Shown in pieces: positions 9,204 to 19,667 of a stretch of 64,000 bases of DNA. Source of the DNA: Mytilus edulis (lineage: Eukaryota > Mollusca > Bivalvia > Mytilida > Mytilidae); assembly GCF_963676685.1 (NCBI RefSeq), contig NC_092346.1:91236255-91300254 (forward strand). Reading direction: 5' to 3'. Every line of letters starts with the position of its first letter. The first letter of the stretch is position 1. The notes beneath the pieces were generated by a model. That model did no database searches, was not told the DNA's origin, and saw only the letters and a program-made list of their open reading frames with translations. The position numbers were made by a program, and so were the translations under genes.

Positions 9204-12200
9204 CTATAAGAAAAAAGTTTTCTATTATTCTAAATATTTAAATGTGTTCAAGTGAATATAATAAACATAAATAATTCTTTATTGCAGAAATGCCACACGT
9301 TAAAAAAAATGCACATTATCTTCAAATTAGTTAAGTGCCAATTGCATCATTTAAAGAGACTAACCTATATTAACATCTTTGGATAATACATCTTGAGTAA
9401 AAGTAATTTTAAAGTATAACTCAAATCTAAATAATACTGACAAAATCTCATAGTGAGGTTGTTTTGACCATTTTTGAAGTTTTAAAAAATATGCAAGAAG
9501 TTTGAAGCCTGAATGAAAATATGTTATATAAAATAAATATATCTATCAATCAGCCTTGTGATCATCTGCAGGATATTTTTTTTAAATATTTATAAAAATT
9601 TTGGAATATTGAAATCAAGGCGACATAATATAGTGACCTTTTTATTCCTTCACCATATGTTTTTGTGTTTTGAGTGTTTACCAAAAGAATGTGTTGAACT
9701 TTTATTGCATGAAGCTAAGATGAAAATCTTGCAAATTATTCCCTTTTCTTATTATTATTATGAAAGGAGTAGGGGCATTAAGGGGGCTCGCGGGTCTAAA
9801 TCAATTTTTTTATTTAATATAGGATTTCGCTATATTTTTCTATAAATGAACTTTATCTTATACTTAATAGAATAAACAGCTGCGCCATGAGCGCATGATA
9901 CGCCCGACGTCTTGTGTGGAAGTTTTATGCAATAATCATAAATAATATCTGAGAAAGTTTTAAGCAATTACCATTTATTGCTTTTGAGACACGGCGGGAC
10001 ATGTGAAACCCCCCCCACCCTGTTTTTTTTTTACAAATATCACTGAAACTAAATTTTGAATCAAACCAAAAAGTATACAGATCTTTAGATTAATATAACA
10101 AAGAAGTGTGTAAAGTTTTAAGCAATAATCATAAATCGTTTTTGAGATACGGCATGACATGTAAAAACCCCCTCACCCTTTTTTACAAAATACTCAATAA
10201 CTCAAAAATGAAATTTTGAATCATCACCAAAAAGTATACAGATCTTTAGATTATTATAACAAAGAAGTGTGTAAAGTTTTAAGCAATAATCATAAATAGT
10301 TTTTGAGATACGGCGCGACATGTAAAAAACCCTCCCCCTTTTTTACAAAATACTCAATAACTCAAAAATGAAATTTTGAATCATCACCAAAAAGTATACA
10401 GATATAAAGATTAATATAACTAAGAAGTGTGTAAAGTTTTAAGCAATAATCAAGAATGGTTTTTGAGATACGCTGCGACATGTGAAAAAAAACACACCCC
10501 TGTTTTAGTTACAAAGTGCCGTAACTCAAAAAGTTTAAATCTTATTTTCACCAAAAAGTATACAGATCATTTGACTATCATAAGAAACAACTATATTAAG
10601 TTTCATGAAATTTAGATAAGTCGTTCTCAAGTTACGGTGCGACATGTTTATGCCTGACAGACGGACAGACAGACGGATGGACACCGGACATTTGTATACC
10701 ATAATACGTCCCGTCAAAATTTTGACAGGCATATAAAAATGAAATAAAAAAATGGGGTCACCGTTCATTTACACTCACAATCTGCCTTCGAAAGATGCAT
10801 ACATTTATGTTAATGTCCTTTTTTTCTGTTAAACTAATAGGAGAAAAAGCGGTAATATCGAAATAAAAAAAGAACTAAATTATAGAAATCGCTTTAATTT
10901 TACAATTATTTAGTTCATGTACAGCTTATTCGAAAACAACAATAAAAATTATAGGTCACCGATGAGTTAATAAACAGCTGCGCCATGAGTGCATGATACG
11001 CCCGACGTCTTATGTAGAAGTCTTATGCAATAATCATAAATAGTTTCTGAGAAAGTTTTAAGGTGGCTCGGGCGTATTCGAAGTTTCTATCAGAAGTGCC
11101 GTATTTTTGGTTATTTTATTCTTTAAAGAAAATGATTCAAATTGGTCAAAAAAAAATAGGGGGTCACGGACCATTTAAGCTCAAAATTTTACTTTTAAAC
11201 AGGTATGTAAAAGGGACCATTTTCAATGAAATGATAGGGGAAATAGAGTTGTTGACATATTTTTTTCGGAATATCATAAAAACGTTCTATGACAATTGGT
11301 CCAAAACTGTTATATGAAAAGCTGGAATATAGCTTCAAAGAATGAGCCAATAAAAAACATAGGTCACCGATAAGGAAAAAAAAATATTTTGCCTTAAAAC
11401 CCAAATTTTTGCAGGAAAATGGTGAAAATGGGTGAATTGTCATTTTGACCCTTTAAAAAATACCGATAATAACGAAAATATGCTATTAGTTACATAACAA
11501 CAAAGATTTAACATTTCTAATCAATCAAAATATTAAAAAAAATTGTATCGAATTTACGACAAATACTTTTGTAATTCATGCGTGAAATTATGCGCAGTCG
11601 AATAGTCCCGAGCCACCTTAAGCAATAACCATATATTGTTTTAGAGACACGGCGGGACATGTGAAACCCCCCACCCTGTGTTTTTTTTACAAAAAACTAA
11701 ATATTACCAAAATAAAATTTTGAATCAAAACCAAAAAGTATACAGATCTTTAGATTAATAGAACAAAGAAGTGCGTAAAGTTTTAAGCAATAATCATAAA
11801 TCGTTTTTGAGAAACGGCACAACATGTAAAAAAAACCTCCCCCTTTTTTACAAAATACTCAATTACTCAAAAATGAAATTTTGAATCATCACCAAAAAGT
11901 ATACAGATCTTTAGATTAATATAACAAAGACATGTGTAAAGTTTAAAGCAATAATCATAAATGGTTTTTGAGATATGGCGCGACATGTAAAAAAACCCTT
12001 CCCCTTTTTTACAAAATACTCCATTACTCAAAAATGAAATTTTGAATCAACTCCAAAAAGTATACAGATATTGAGATTAATATAACTAAGAAGTGTGTAA
12101 AGTTTTAAGCAATAATCAAGAATGGTTTTTGAGATACGGTGCGACATGTGAAAAATACACACCCCTTTTTTAGTTACAAAGTGCCGTAACTCAAAAAGTT

Positions 12201-12329
12201 TAAATCTTATTTTCACCAAAAAGTATACAGATCATTTGACCATCATAAGAAACAACTATATTAAGTTTCATGAAATTTGGATAAGTCGTTCTCAAGTTAC
12301 GGTGCGACATGTTTACGCCGGACAGACGG

Positions 12330-12363
<34 letters not shown>

Positions 12364-15300
12364 ACCGGACATTTGTATTCAATTTTAATGCCAAAAAATG
12401 GCATTTTTGCACCAAAGGGAGATAATTTGGAGCTTTTTCAATGATATCTACATTTTAAAAGTCACATGGGGCCAACACGAATTGATTTTTTGGAATGATT
12501 TTTGTACCATATGATAAAGTAACAACTTCTAAATGTAATTAATAAAATTTGAAATGAAAAATAAATGTTTGATTTTTTTTCTGAAAATCTTCCTTAAGGC
12601 CCGGTTTTGGCCCAAGAAAATAAAAGGTTTGATAACTGTTTCAAAGTGGCAAATAATGTTTGAAAATGAATTGGGTCAAGAAATGTAAATGCAAAACACA
12701 AAGATTTTTATCTGATGACGTCCCAATTAAGTCATAATATGAACCGTTTTTGCAAAAAATGCTGAAAAATGCAGAATTTAAGCAGTTTTCAATCGTTATT
12801 TCCATTGTGGAAACATCCTGCGCAGGTAAGAAACAACAAAATAATTACAGAGAAGCTTTATTATAAAGATTGACATAATCTCAACAAATATAAAGTTGTT
12901 TCTTGGGTGCGCACATAATTTTCCAAACTAAAACATACTTAAAATTTGATGAAAAACATGGAAAATTAAGAATTTTTTTTCAAAATATGCAAATTTAGTC
13001 ATGGTTTGTTGCCATAGTAACTTGTTCAATGTGAAATTTGTTTTTATTTTCTGAATACCTTGTAGCTTAGTATAGTTTGGACAAATTTATAAATATGTGT
13101 GATAACTTTTTAAATTGGGGTAAATAAGGGCCAAATAAGGACCTTATTGCCCCTACTCCTTTAAAACCTCAGTAGCACTATTAGAATAAACTCATCATAG
13201 ATACCAGGACTATTTTTTTTTTTGTATATACGCCAGACGCGGGTTTCGTCTACAAGAGACTCATCAGTGACGCTCCCATCCAAAAAATTTAAAAAGGCCA
13301 AATAAAGTACGAAGTTGAAGAGCATTTAGGACCAAAATTCCTAAAAGTTTTGCCAAATCCAGCTAAGGTAATCTATACCTGAGGTAGAAAAGCCGTAGTA
13401 TTTCAAAAATTCTAAATTTGGTAAACAGTTAATTTATAAATATAACCATATCAATGATAATACATGTCAGCACAAAAAGTGCTGACTACTAGGCTGGTGA
13501 TACCCTTGGGGAAATAAATCTCCACCAGCAGTGGCATCGACCCAGTGGTTGTAAATAAACTCATCATAGATTCCAGCAAAATTGGTCCCAATTATCCTGA
13601 TCTCAATGCAATTCTGACCTGATTTGCATCTTTTGCATGGTCAAATAAATTATCAAATCTGTTATGATAGCATCCCAATTTTCCTGAGTGTGATCAGATA
13701 AAAACCAAACATAATCCTACCTCATCATCATTTGCTAGTAATGCCACCAGCCTGGTCATCGGTTGCGGGTCTAATCCCTCTGTTGCACAACATACAGTTC
13801 TATACTCTTCTATTTCGGCTTTATCTGGTAAACCTGTAACAAGTAATGTACATCTATCACTAGTACAAATGAGTTGTATACTGACATGACAAATTGCATA
13901 TCTGATCACAATCTATAAAACTTCTGATAAAAAAAATGTGAAGTCTCATTTAGATCTCAAGTAATTTTTCAGATTATTTTCTTACCACAAATTGAATACG
14001 GTTTACAAACTTCACTAGCAGTCATTCCAGTGCCTTTCTGACGTTTTTCTGTCTACAAAATTTCTTATTTTTTATTGTTAAGCAAAGGTATGCAACTGCT
14101 ACAGAACTATGTGAGAATAGCCTGAACAAATTTAATGTAACCACAAACAATTTACGTATCTTGATAATATTTAGCTATTGCCGATTGGATCTCTTGTCAA
14201 TTAAAATCCTGAATTTAAGATGTATTTTTATCACATAAAGAGTTAAGCCCTCATGAGTGGGAGAGTTGAGGGTATGAATTACTCAAGTTACACAATGTTT
14301 TGTTTTTTCAACAGCCAATATTCAGTTTCTATACAATGACAAATATTTGCCTATCTAATGGATATAGGTCAAACTGATTAAAAGTCAATAATTACTATAG
14401 ATATTTACCCATGTAAGGGGCAAGGTCTAACTGAAGCATTGTGGGTAAAATGTCTCTTGCATGATTGCCACATAATATCTTCTTCAGTTCCATCCATATT
14501 CTCTCACCAGATATTACTACAGAGAAAATAATATGTTGTTAATGCTGTGGATGAAGATGAAGATGTAAGAAATATATATATTCTATGATTAGATAAATTT
14601 TCATTTTTTTTTTTTTTTCATTTTTGAAAAAAAACTTTCATATATTTGCAAAAATAACATTTAAATGAACAAAACACACTATGTCTACTAAAGATTAATT
14701 TTGAGATGTATCTGACCAATAAAAATCAGCTTGGACTTAAACTATTGTCATTGTACAGTAGGATGCAAGAATTTTAAATGCCTTAAAATGTGTAAATGGA
14801 ATGGTAATCTTACTTTTGAAAATTAATATAAGAATGATATCTTATGGAATTGAAAGATTGAAAATGAAAATATATTTGTCAGAAAATTGTGACAAGAGGA
14901 ACAAGACTTCCAAAAACAAATGCTGTGAATTCATTTATTTTGGTGGGTATCAATTTTCGTGGATGAAATACAACTTACACTATCTTGGATAATTAATTTT
15001 GTGGTTTTGGTAAAGTCAGCATACAGTCTATGAAAAATTATAATCCCTTTAACATTTAAATTCGTGGTTTCCCTGTGCATATAGGATCCAACATAAAATA
15101 ATGAATTCACAATATATAAAGATAAAGATATATAAAACTAAATTCATATCATATTGAAATATTTTGGTTGGATAATTTGATTTTACATCTGGTCAGATGC
15201 ACAGACTTGTGTAAACAATGTGGTTCTCTTAGTTTGTCCTATGTGACCACAACTTCTGGTTAACTACAATGTTCTATACCCAAAGCAATTTAAACGGGAA

Positions 15301-18300
15301 ATACACTAATTTCACATTTTATCACCAAAACTTACTTTTCATACCACTAGCATTCTCTTTGATAGCATTTAGTGTGGATTCTTCATGGTCATTAGCTTTT
15401 TCTGATATTCTTCCATAAAATCTTTAACAAAGGAGAAACAAATATTAAATGTGACATACTCAAGTTAAATAATTGCAATTTACACACTAATATGGTAAAA
15501 TTTTGCTTGGAAAACCCTTACATTTTCCTTAAAGGGAAAATTCACGATTTTTTACTTATGGTTTAAATATGTTCATTATGACATAATATATATATTCACA
15601 AAGTTTTATCGCTATATGTGCAGTAATAAAGGAGAAATTCAATAATTAATGAAACTACTTCCTGTAGGTCGTGACGTTTTCTCCTGATTTTTGCATGCCG
15701 GGATTTAAAATACAATCATTAAAAGTCTTGGTTTTTAATCATATTTTAACGTAATCGTAAGCGCGCCGATGACTTATGCTTTATCTAATAACCATCCGAT
15801 AATAAGAAGATAAAACGCACAGACGTTCAATTGTACTCATTCGTGAGATAAATTATCTATGTTAAACGTATATATTCGAATTATTTTTGTAGACAACACA
15901 AAAAGTTATAAATTTATTTTTAATAAATGCATTTCTGACTGATAAGGTGAACAAATTAAAGTACAATAATCTGTAAAGACAATATGTTGGTGTACTATTA
16001 TTGACCTTTTACTATCCGTCTGCTATGGCTAGGTTTATACGATGTGTGTATTCACGGTTCTGTGGCAATACTCGTAGATGGCTTGTTGAAAGGTAAATTG
16101 TTATTTGCACTTCGGTATTTAACCACGCCTCTAGGGCACACCTTGCCAGGTGTGACTGTCTATTCGGATCAGTGGTAGCATTTAATACACACATTAAAAA
16201 TACATATTCAAGTTGGTGACAAATAAAAATTAGTCGCCGTGGAATTATTTAATTATATTTGGTGCTATTATTTATTTGAATTCAAATAAGTTAATTTACT
16301 AAGAAATACACAATTTTCGGTTAAAGACGGGAAACTTAATTCATATGTCAGAATGAAATGATATACAAGTCTTGTCCTTGATTTATGTCTCATAAAAAAG
16401 GGGGACTTAGAAATTAGAAATAGCTTTACTAAATTATTTTTATTTGTCTTTATTAGGCGAAAAAATGTACGAGAACACTTACATTTAGACTTTTGAAAGC
16501 CATGTATTAATTAATATAGGAAACTATCTGAAGATAACTCTACCGAAGCGGAATATAATATGTACGAATAAAGAAAAAAATATTTTTGTAATGGAATCGA
16601 AAAATTACGAATAGATATTCTTTTCAAGTGTGATAAACGTCAACCAAATTTATTCATAATGGGGAACGTCCTTATTAAAATCTGAGACAACTATAATAAT
16701 CGTCGTCTCCCAACGTATATATATACTTAAATAACTATTTGATCAACGATGTTTAAAATTAAAAGACAACGAATTTAATGTTATCTTTCCCTATTTTTGA
16801 ATGTTATTATAAGTCTGTTCAACTTGCAAGAATACCCCTAAAGCGGACAAATATCCGACAAGCAGTTTATTCTTTAAATTGCTGTCATTGAATATCAAGA
16901 AAGAAAATAAATCCCGAAATTGATACTCAATAGTTTTCCTAGAAAATATTCACATTCCTTGGGGATTATTAGTGTACGTCCAGTTGCATATATTTTACAT
17001 GAATGTTGGAACAATTGTGATGATGATGAATTTCGTCCTTTATTCGAGAACAATATAATTGATATATAAATCTGTGAGTTTACTATGTTCTTAACTTCGA
17101 TGAACCAAAGCAAGTTATAAATTGACCTGTATTTAAATCAAATTGTTTCTTTTTTTTCTTCTTCTTCTTTTGGTATACAATAGTCTATCGAATTCGTTGA
17201 TTACATACTATTGGCATACATGGACTAGTCTATTTACAACTTTTACCACAATTTACACAAAATGTATGTTTCTTTCTTATGTTCAATGTATACATGTATA
17301 CATATTTTAAATTGGGCTACTGACTATAGTTCCGTAACTTTCTACCAGGCGTATGTATACACGAATCGTCGACAAGTGTGCACATTTTTTTAGATCAATA
17401 ATTCTGGTATGTTCCAATCTGTCCTAAACTATTGACAACGAGTATATATTACATTTTCCCAAATTAACCCTTGGAAAAATATGTAAATAGATTTGTATTT
17501 CTTCAATTATTTTTTTTTGTATTATTTTTTTTTTATAAATAATATTCTTTACACTAGAAATGTTATTTATAAACAAGCGTATGAGTTCAGTAATGACTAG
17601 TATATTATATCACTTTCGGACACGCAAGACAAAAATGTATATTATACATGCACCTGATAGTTCAAAATGGAAAGTTATAAGTAACGGTCGTGTACACTGA
17701 TCAATACCTACAGAAGTGAAACGATGCATGAACTTGCAAGCCCGCCGGACAGGAAATCGATTGAATACCTGGACGTGTCACCTTACACCCCTTCCAATAC
17801 CTTTGGGAGTAATACCTTTAGCCATGCTGGTGATCAGATAAGGGATCGAAGATCCGAATTTATTTAAATAAAGTTTATTACTTGAAAGAATTATGAACGA
17901 ATTAGATTTTCGAAAACAATTTCCACGGAACACTTATTTATCATTTTATGATTTGAACTTTGACTTTTTAACTAATTACAATATTATCAGTTTAAAAATA
18001 ACAGACTATATGGTTATTTAAAAATATAAGACCATTTTCCGTATCAAGTTAGTCAGTCAGATAAAACAACCGTACGATTGACAAGATATCGACACGCAAT
18101 TACGACTACATCGTTTACTGTAGTTTTGTTCCTTTGTGGTTTATTGACATATCAGGATTTTTCATCGGAGAAGGTGACAAGATGGCGGAGAGTAGAGAAC
18201 TGATACTCAAAATTTAAAATCGATGGTGATCTCTTATTTAGCGGAATAAAACTTTAATATCTATAAATTTGAGCATTTTTATACAGAATGGACATAATAT

Positions 18301-19658
18301 CAATTTTTGATTTTTTTGCGAAGTTTCCCTTTAATATCATTCTGGTAAAAATTTTATGTGGAACTGTATAACTATACACATTAGGAAGTCATTCAGTCAA
18401 TTTGTGTTTTATTCCTATAAAATCCTAGGAGATTTTGTGTTAACAAAACACTTTCTTCTAACATCTAAGGTGAAAACCTGACAAGGAAAATCTGTATTTT
18501 TAATATACCTGAAATATCTTAAAATCCGTAAATAATCTTCTTGTATCCTGGATACAGGATCACCTACAAATTTAACTCTCCTGTTTTTAAGGTCCTCTAC
18601 TCCATTAAAATAATCATATATTGTTCCATCAAAACCTGAAAATACAAAAGAGATAATTCACTGACATGAAATAAAACTTCCATATTGGTTTAGTCTTAAA
18701 AAAGTTTCTTTATAAACTGATCATGTGCATGTAAGCAATTTAAAAAGTATCTTTACCAGTAATGCTAGATAGTGCCAACAACCAGACAAAAACTTATTTA
18801 TCAGAAAAAATGTTTTTGATTTTGTCATCTGTGTACAATTTGACTCTTAACATTTCCCTTCAAATTCAAATTTGATATACTAACCTAAAAACATGGCATT
18901 GAAAGTAATGTCCCTTCTATTAGCATCTAACTACCAATCTTTGATATACTAACCTAAAAACATAGCATTGATAGTCAAGTCCCTTCTGTTAGCATCTAAC
19001 TGCCAGTCCCTTGTAAACTCAACCTCTGCACGGCGACCATCTGTAACCACATCAATTCTTAGAGTTGTCACTTCAAAATTTTCCTTAAAAAAAATACAAA
19101 AAATAATAACATACAAGCTAGAATACAATTTTTTTTATCTATGTTGCAAATAAAACTGATTAATAAAACTATCTATAATGAAATACATTCAGGAATCATC
19201 TAGTTTCAGCTTGTTAATGTTAAAAGGAAATATCTATTCTGAGGCTTCTGTGTATGTAAAGTAGACATTACCTTATCATTTATTCTAGCTGTGATTGTAC
19301 CATGTTTTTCTCCAGAGTCATTAATCATTCTAATTTTTTCTATATCGAACATCTCTTTCATCTGTGTAGGTGTGGCTGTTGTAGCAAAATCAATGTCATG
19401 TGGAACCATGTCCAATACCAAGTCTCGGACTGCCCCTCCTGCTATCCTCAATTCATGGTCATATTTATCAAATATATTGACCAGAGTATTAAGCTCTGAG
19501 GTTAATATAGATTGGAATGCTGGTGATTCTAACTTCATTGTTTTTAGATTTCCACCTCGATAATAAAACTTTTTGCTTATTCTAGTCAAGTTACGCACTG
19601 ATAAAAGTTTAATTGTTCTCAGAACATATACAGTAGTTAAATTTACACTTGGTGTCAT
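8778..19658 (-). CDS. TRNT1: CCA tRNA nucleotidyltransferase 1 (whole gene, 7 coding exons)
   Basis: Adds CCA to tRNA 3' ends in mitochondria and nucleus/cytosol. Coding exons on the minus strand are 19658-19272, 19083-18954, 18635-18509, 15421-15336, 14516-14409, 13833-13721 and 9203-8778. All junctions are GT/AG with matching phases, totalling 1377 nt and 458 aa (human about 434). Seen: a 40-residue basic N-terminus without acidic residues (mitochondrial presequence-like), then an internal Met at 19538 (MKLESPAFQ). Also seen are the class II nucleotidyltransferase GGAVRD (74-79), DID metal site (88-90), GEKHGTI, RRDLT (162-166) and [15 protein letters not shown] (about 202-216). ISGERIW follows in exon 5, and the C-terminal domain is in exon 7. 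The two in-frame Mets suggest dual targeting, as known for the family. The C-terminus ends in basic PSKKRK, a possible nuclear signal. The gene is complete; its introns are rich in repeats. Confidence 0.96.
9204..9762. other. TRNT1 intron 6, proximal part
   Basis: AT-rich intron sequence without a recognisable element; the reading frame at 9558-9845 has no domain. Confidence 0.5.
9873..10738 (+). mobile_element. Tandem-core element with terminal hairpins, copy A
   Basis: The 5' end has hairpin TGCGC-CATGA-GCGCA (9881-9895) followed by ATACGCCCGACG. The middle has about four degenerate ~120-bp units around CCAAAAAGTATACAGAT, then a GACGGACAGACA-type microsatellite. The 3' end has palindrome CCCGTCAAAATTTTGACAGG (10710-10729) and CATATAAAAA. 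Related copies are at 10967, 20900 and 46135. Architecture (5' segment, tandem core, microsatellite, 3' hairpin) matches the bivalve pearl-type / Helitron-like non-autonomous elements; the assignment is inference. Confidence 0.7.
10967..12380 (+). mobile_element. Tandem-core element, copy B (3' truncated, interrupted)
   Basis: Starts with the same AACAGCTGCGCCATGAG segment and ATACGCCCGACG. It contains the CCAAAAAGTATACAGAT units and the GACGGACGGACA microsatellite. It stops at CACCGGACATTTGTAT without the 3' palindrome. A 556-bp element (11062-11617) sits in its first unit; removing it restores the AGTTTTAAGCAAT sequence seen in copy A. Confidence 0.7.
11062..11617. mobile_element. 556-bp non-autonomous DNA transposon with TTAA target duplication
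   Basis: Flanked by TTAA at 11058-11061 and 11618-11621. Ends are GGTGGCTCGGG and CCCGAGCCACC, with a further near-match of TATTCGA/TCGAATA inside. The empty site is visible in copy A. TTAA duplications are the hallmark of the piggyBac and Kolobok superfamilies; I cannot choose between them. No transposase is encoded. Confidence 0.8.
12381..13185. other. TRNT1 intron 6, unassigned AT-rich part
   Basis: No gene. Ends near the right inverted repeat at 13143-13163. Confidence 0.4.
13230..13275 (-). ncRNA. Hammerhead ribozyme, minus strand
   Basis: Reads GAGCGTCA, CTGATGA, GTC-loop-GAC, GAAAC, CCGCGTC, TGGCGT. The core and GTC site are kept. The stem III loop differs (CCGC for GCGC), and the stem II loop is TCTTGTA, unlike the array. 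Confidence 0.85.
13466..13486 (-). ncRNA. Covarying RNA hairpin of the hammerhead repeat
   Basis: Minus strand GTCAGCAC-TTTTT-GTGCTGAC, a perfect 8-bp stem. The array version is GTCAACAC-TTCG-GTGTTCGAC (for example 1263-1283). The A-to-G change is matched by U-to-C on the other side, preserving pairing. Confidence 0.7.
13721..13833 (-). CDS. TRNT1: TRNT1 coding exon 6
   Basis: 113 nt, entered in phase 1 and ending in phase 0. Encodes [15 protein letters not shown]...[12 protein letters not shown], aligning with the vertebrate segment after APYIG. Flanked by TTACAG and GTAGGA. Confidence 0.93.
14409..14516 (-). CDS. TRNT1: TRNT1 coding exon 5
   Basis: 108 nt encoding [20 protein letters not shown]...LDLAPYM, the tRNA-binding neck region; GTAAAT donor. 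Confidence 0.95.
15336..15421 (-). CDS. TRNT1: TRNT1 coding exon 4
   Basis: 86 nt encoding [20 protein letters not shown] then KENASGMK, between acceptor TTAAAG and donor GTAAGT. Confidence 0.95.
15533..18330. mobile_element. 2.8-kb element with TTAA target duplication in TRNT1 intron 4
   Basis: TTAA flanks both ends (15529-15532 and 18331-18334). The left terminus AGGGAAAATTCACGATTTTT and the reverse complement of the right terminus AGGGAAACTTCGCAAAAAAA form imperfect inverted repeats. The interior has no long frame. A better-composed stretch at about 17715-17870 could be coding debris. TTAA duplications point to the piggyBac or Kolobok superfamily, non-autonomous or decayed. Confidence 0.65.
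18509..18635 (-). CDS. TRNT1: TRNT1 coding exon 3
   Basis: 127 nt encoding [19 protein letters not shown] then [19 protein letters not shown] and RYF; it carries the conserved EDxxRILR motif of the head domain. Confidence 0.96.
18871..19008 (-). repeat. 69-bp tandem duplication spanning the TRNT1 exon 2 splice donor
   Basis: 18940-19008 covers the last 55 nt of exon 2 plus 14 nt of intron, including the donor. 18871-18939 is a diverged copy inside the intron that also keeps a donor (at 18884). The copy has an in-frame TAG in place of a Gln codon. Read-through to the second donor would also stop at once (GGT TAG). Confidence 0.9.
18954..19083 (-). CDS. TRNT1: TRNT1 coding exon 2
   Basis: 130 nt encoding [20 protein letters not shown] then [20 protein letters not shown] and MFL. 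It carries RRDLT, the template-like motif that selects CTP/ATP in class II CCA-adding enzymes. Confidence 0.96.
19272..19658 (-). CDS. TRNT1: TRNT1 coding exon 1 (N-terminus)
   Basis: 129 codons. ATG at 19658 is preceded directly by in-frame TAG. A CAG acceptor-like site at about 19667 suggests a separate upstream 5' UTR exon. Residues 1-40 are basic and hydroxylated, typical of a mitochondrial presequence. Met41 (19538) begins the core protein. GGAVRD and DID lie here. The donor GTAATG follows NDK. Confidence 0.93.
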
Positions 19659-19667
19659 CTAAGGCCT

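Larger units (their letters stand above)
9763..13163. repeat. ~3.4-kb interval bounded by short inverted repeats
   Basis: AAAGGAGTAGGGGCATTAAG near 9763 is the reverse complement, with one difference, of CTTATTGCCCCTACTCCTTT ending near 13163. No clear target-site duplication is seen. The interval holds both tandem-core copies (9873-10738 and 10967-12380), so if it is one element, the others are nested in it. Confidence 0.45.
13186..13577 (-). repeat. Single hammerhead-repeat copy, minus strand, in TRNT1 intron 6
   Basis: Reverse complement of slightly more than one array monomer: the ribozyme at 13230-13275, then the middle segment, the hairpin at 13466-13486, and CAGTGGCATCGACCCAGTGG near 13530. 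Both ends carry AATAAACTCATCATAGAT (near 13187 and 13554), so the copy is a bit longer than one unit, as expected for an integrated multimer or circle-derived copy. It is co-oriented with TRNT1. Confidence 0.8.

Noticed and set aside
13980..14055. Possible extra TRNT1 exon with a donor-like CTTACC edge on the minus strand
   Set aside because: Exons 5 and 6 already join in phase and match the family without a gap; inserting this segment adds a stop codon.
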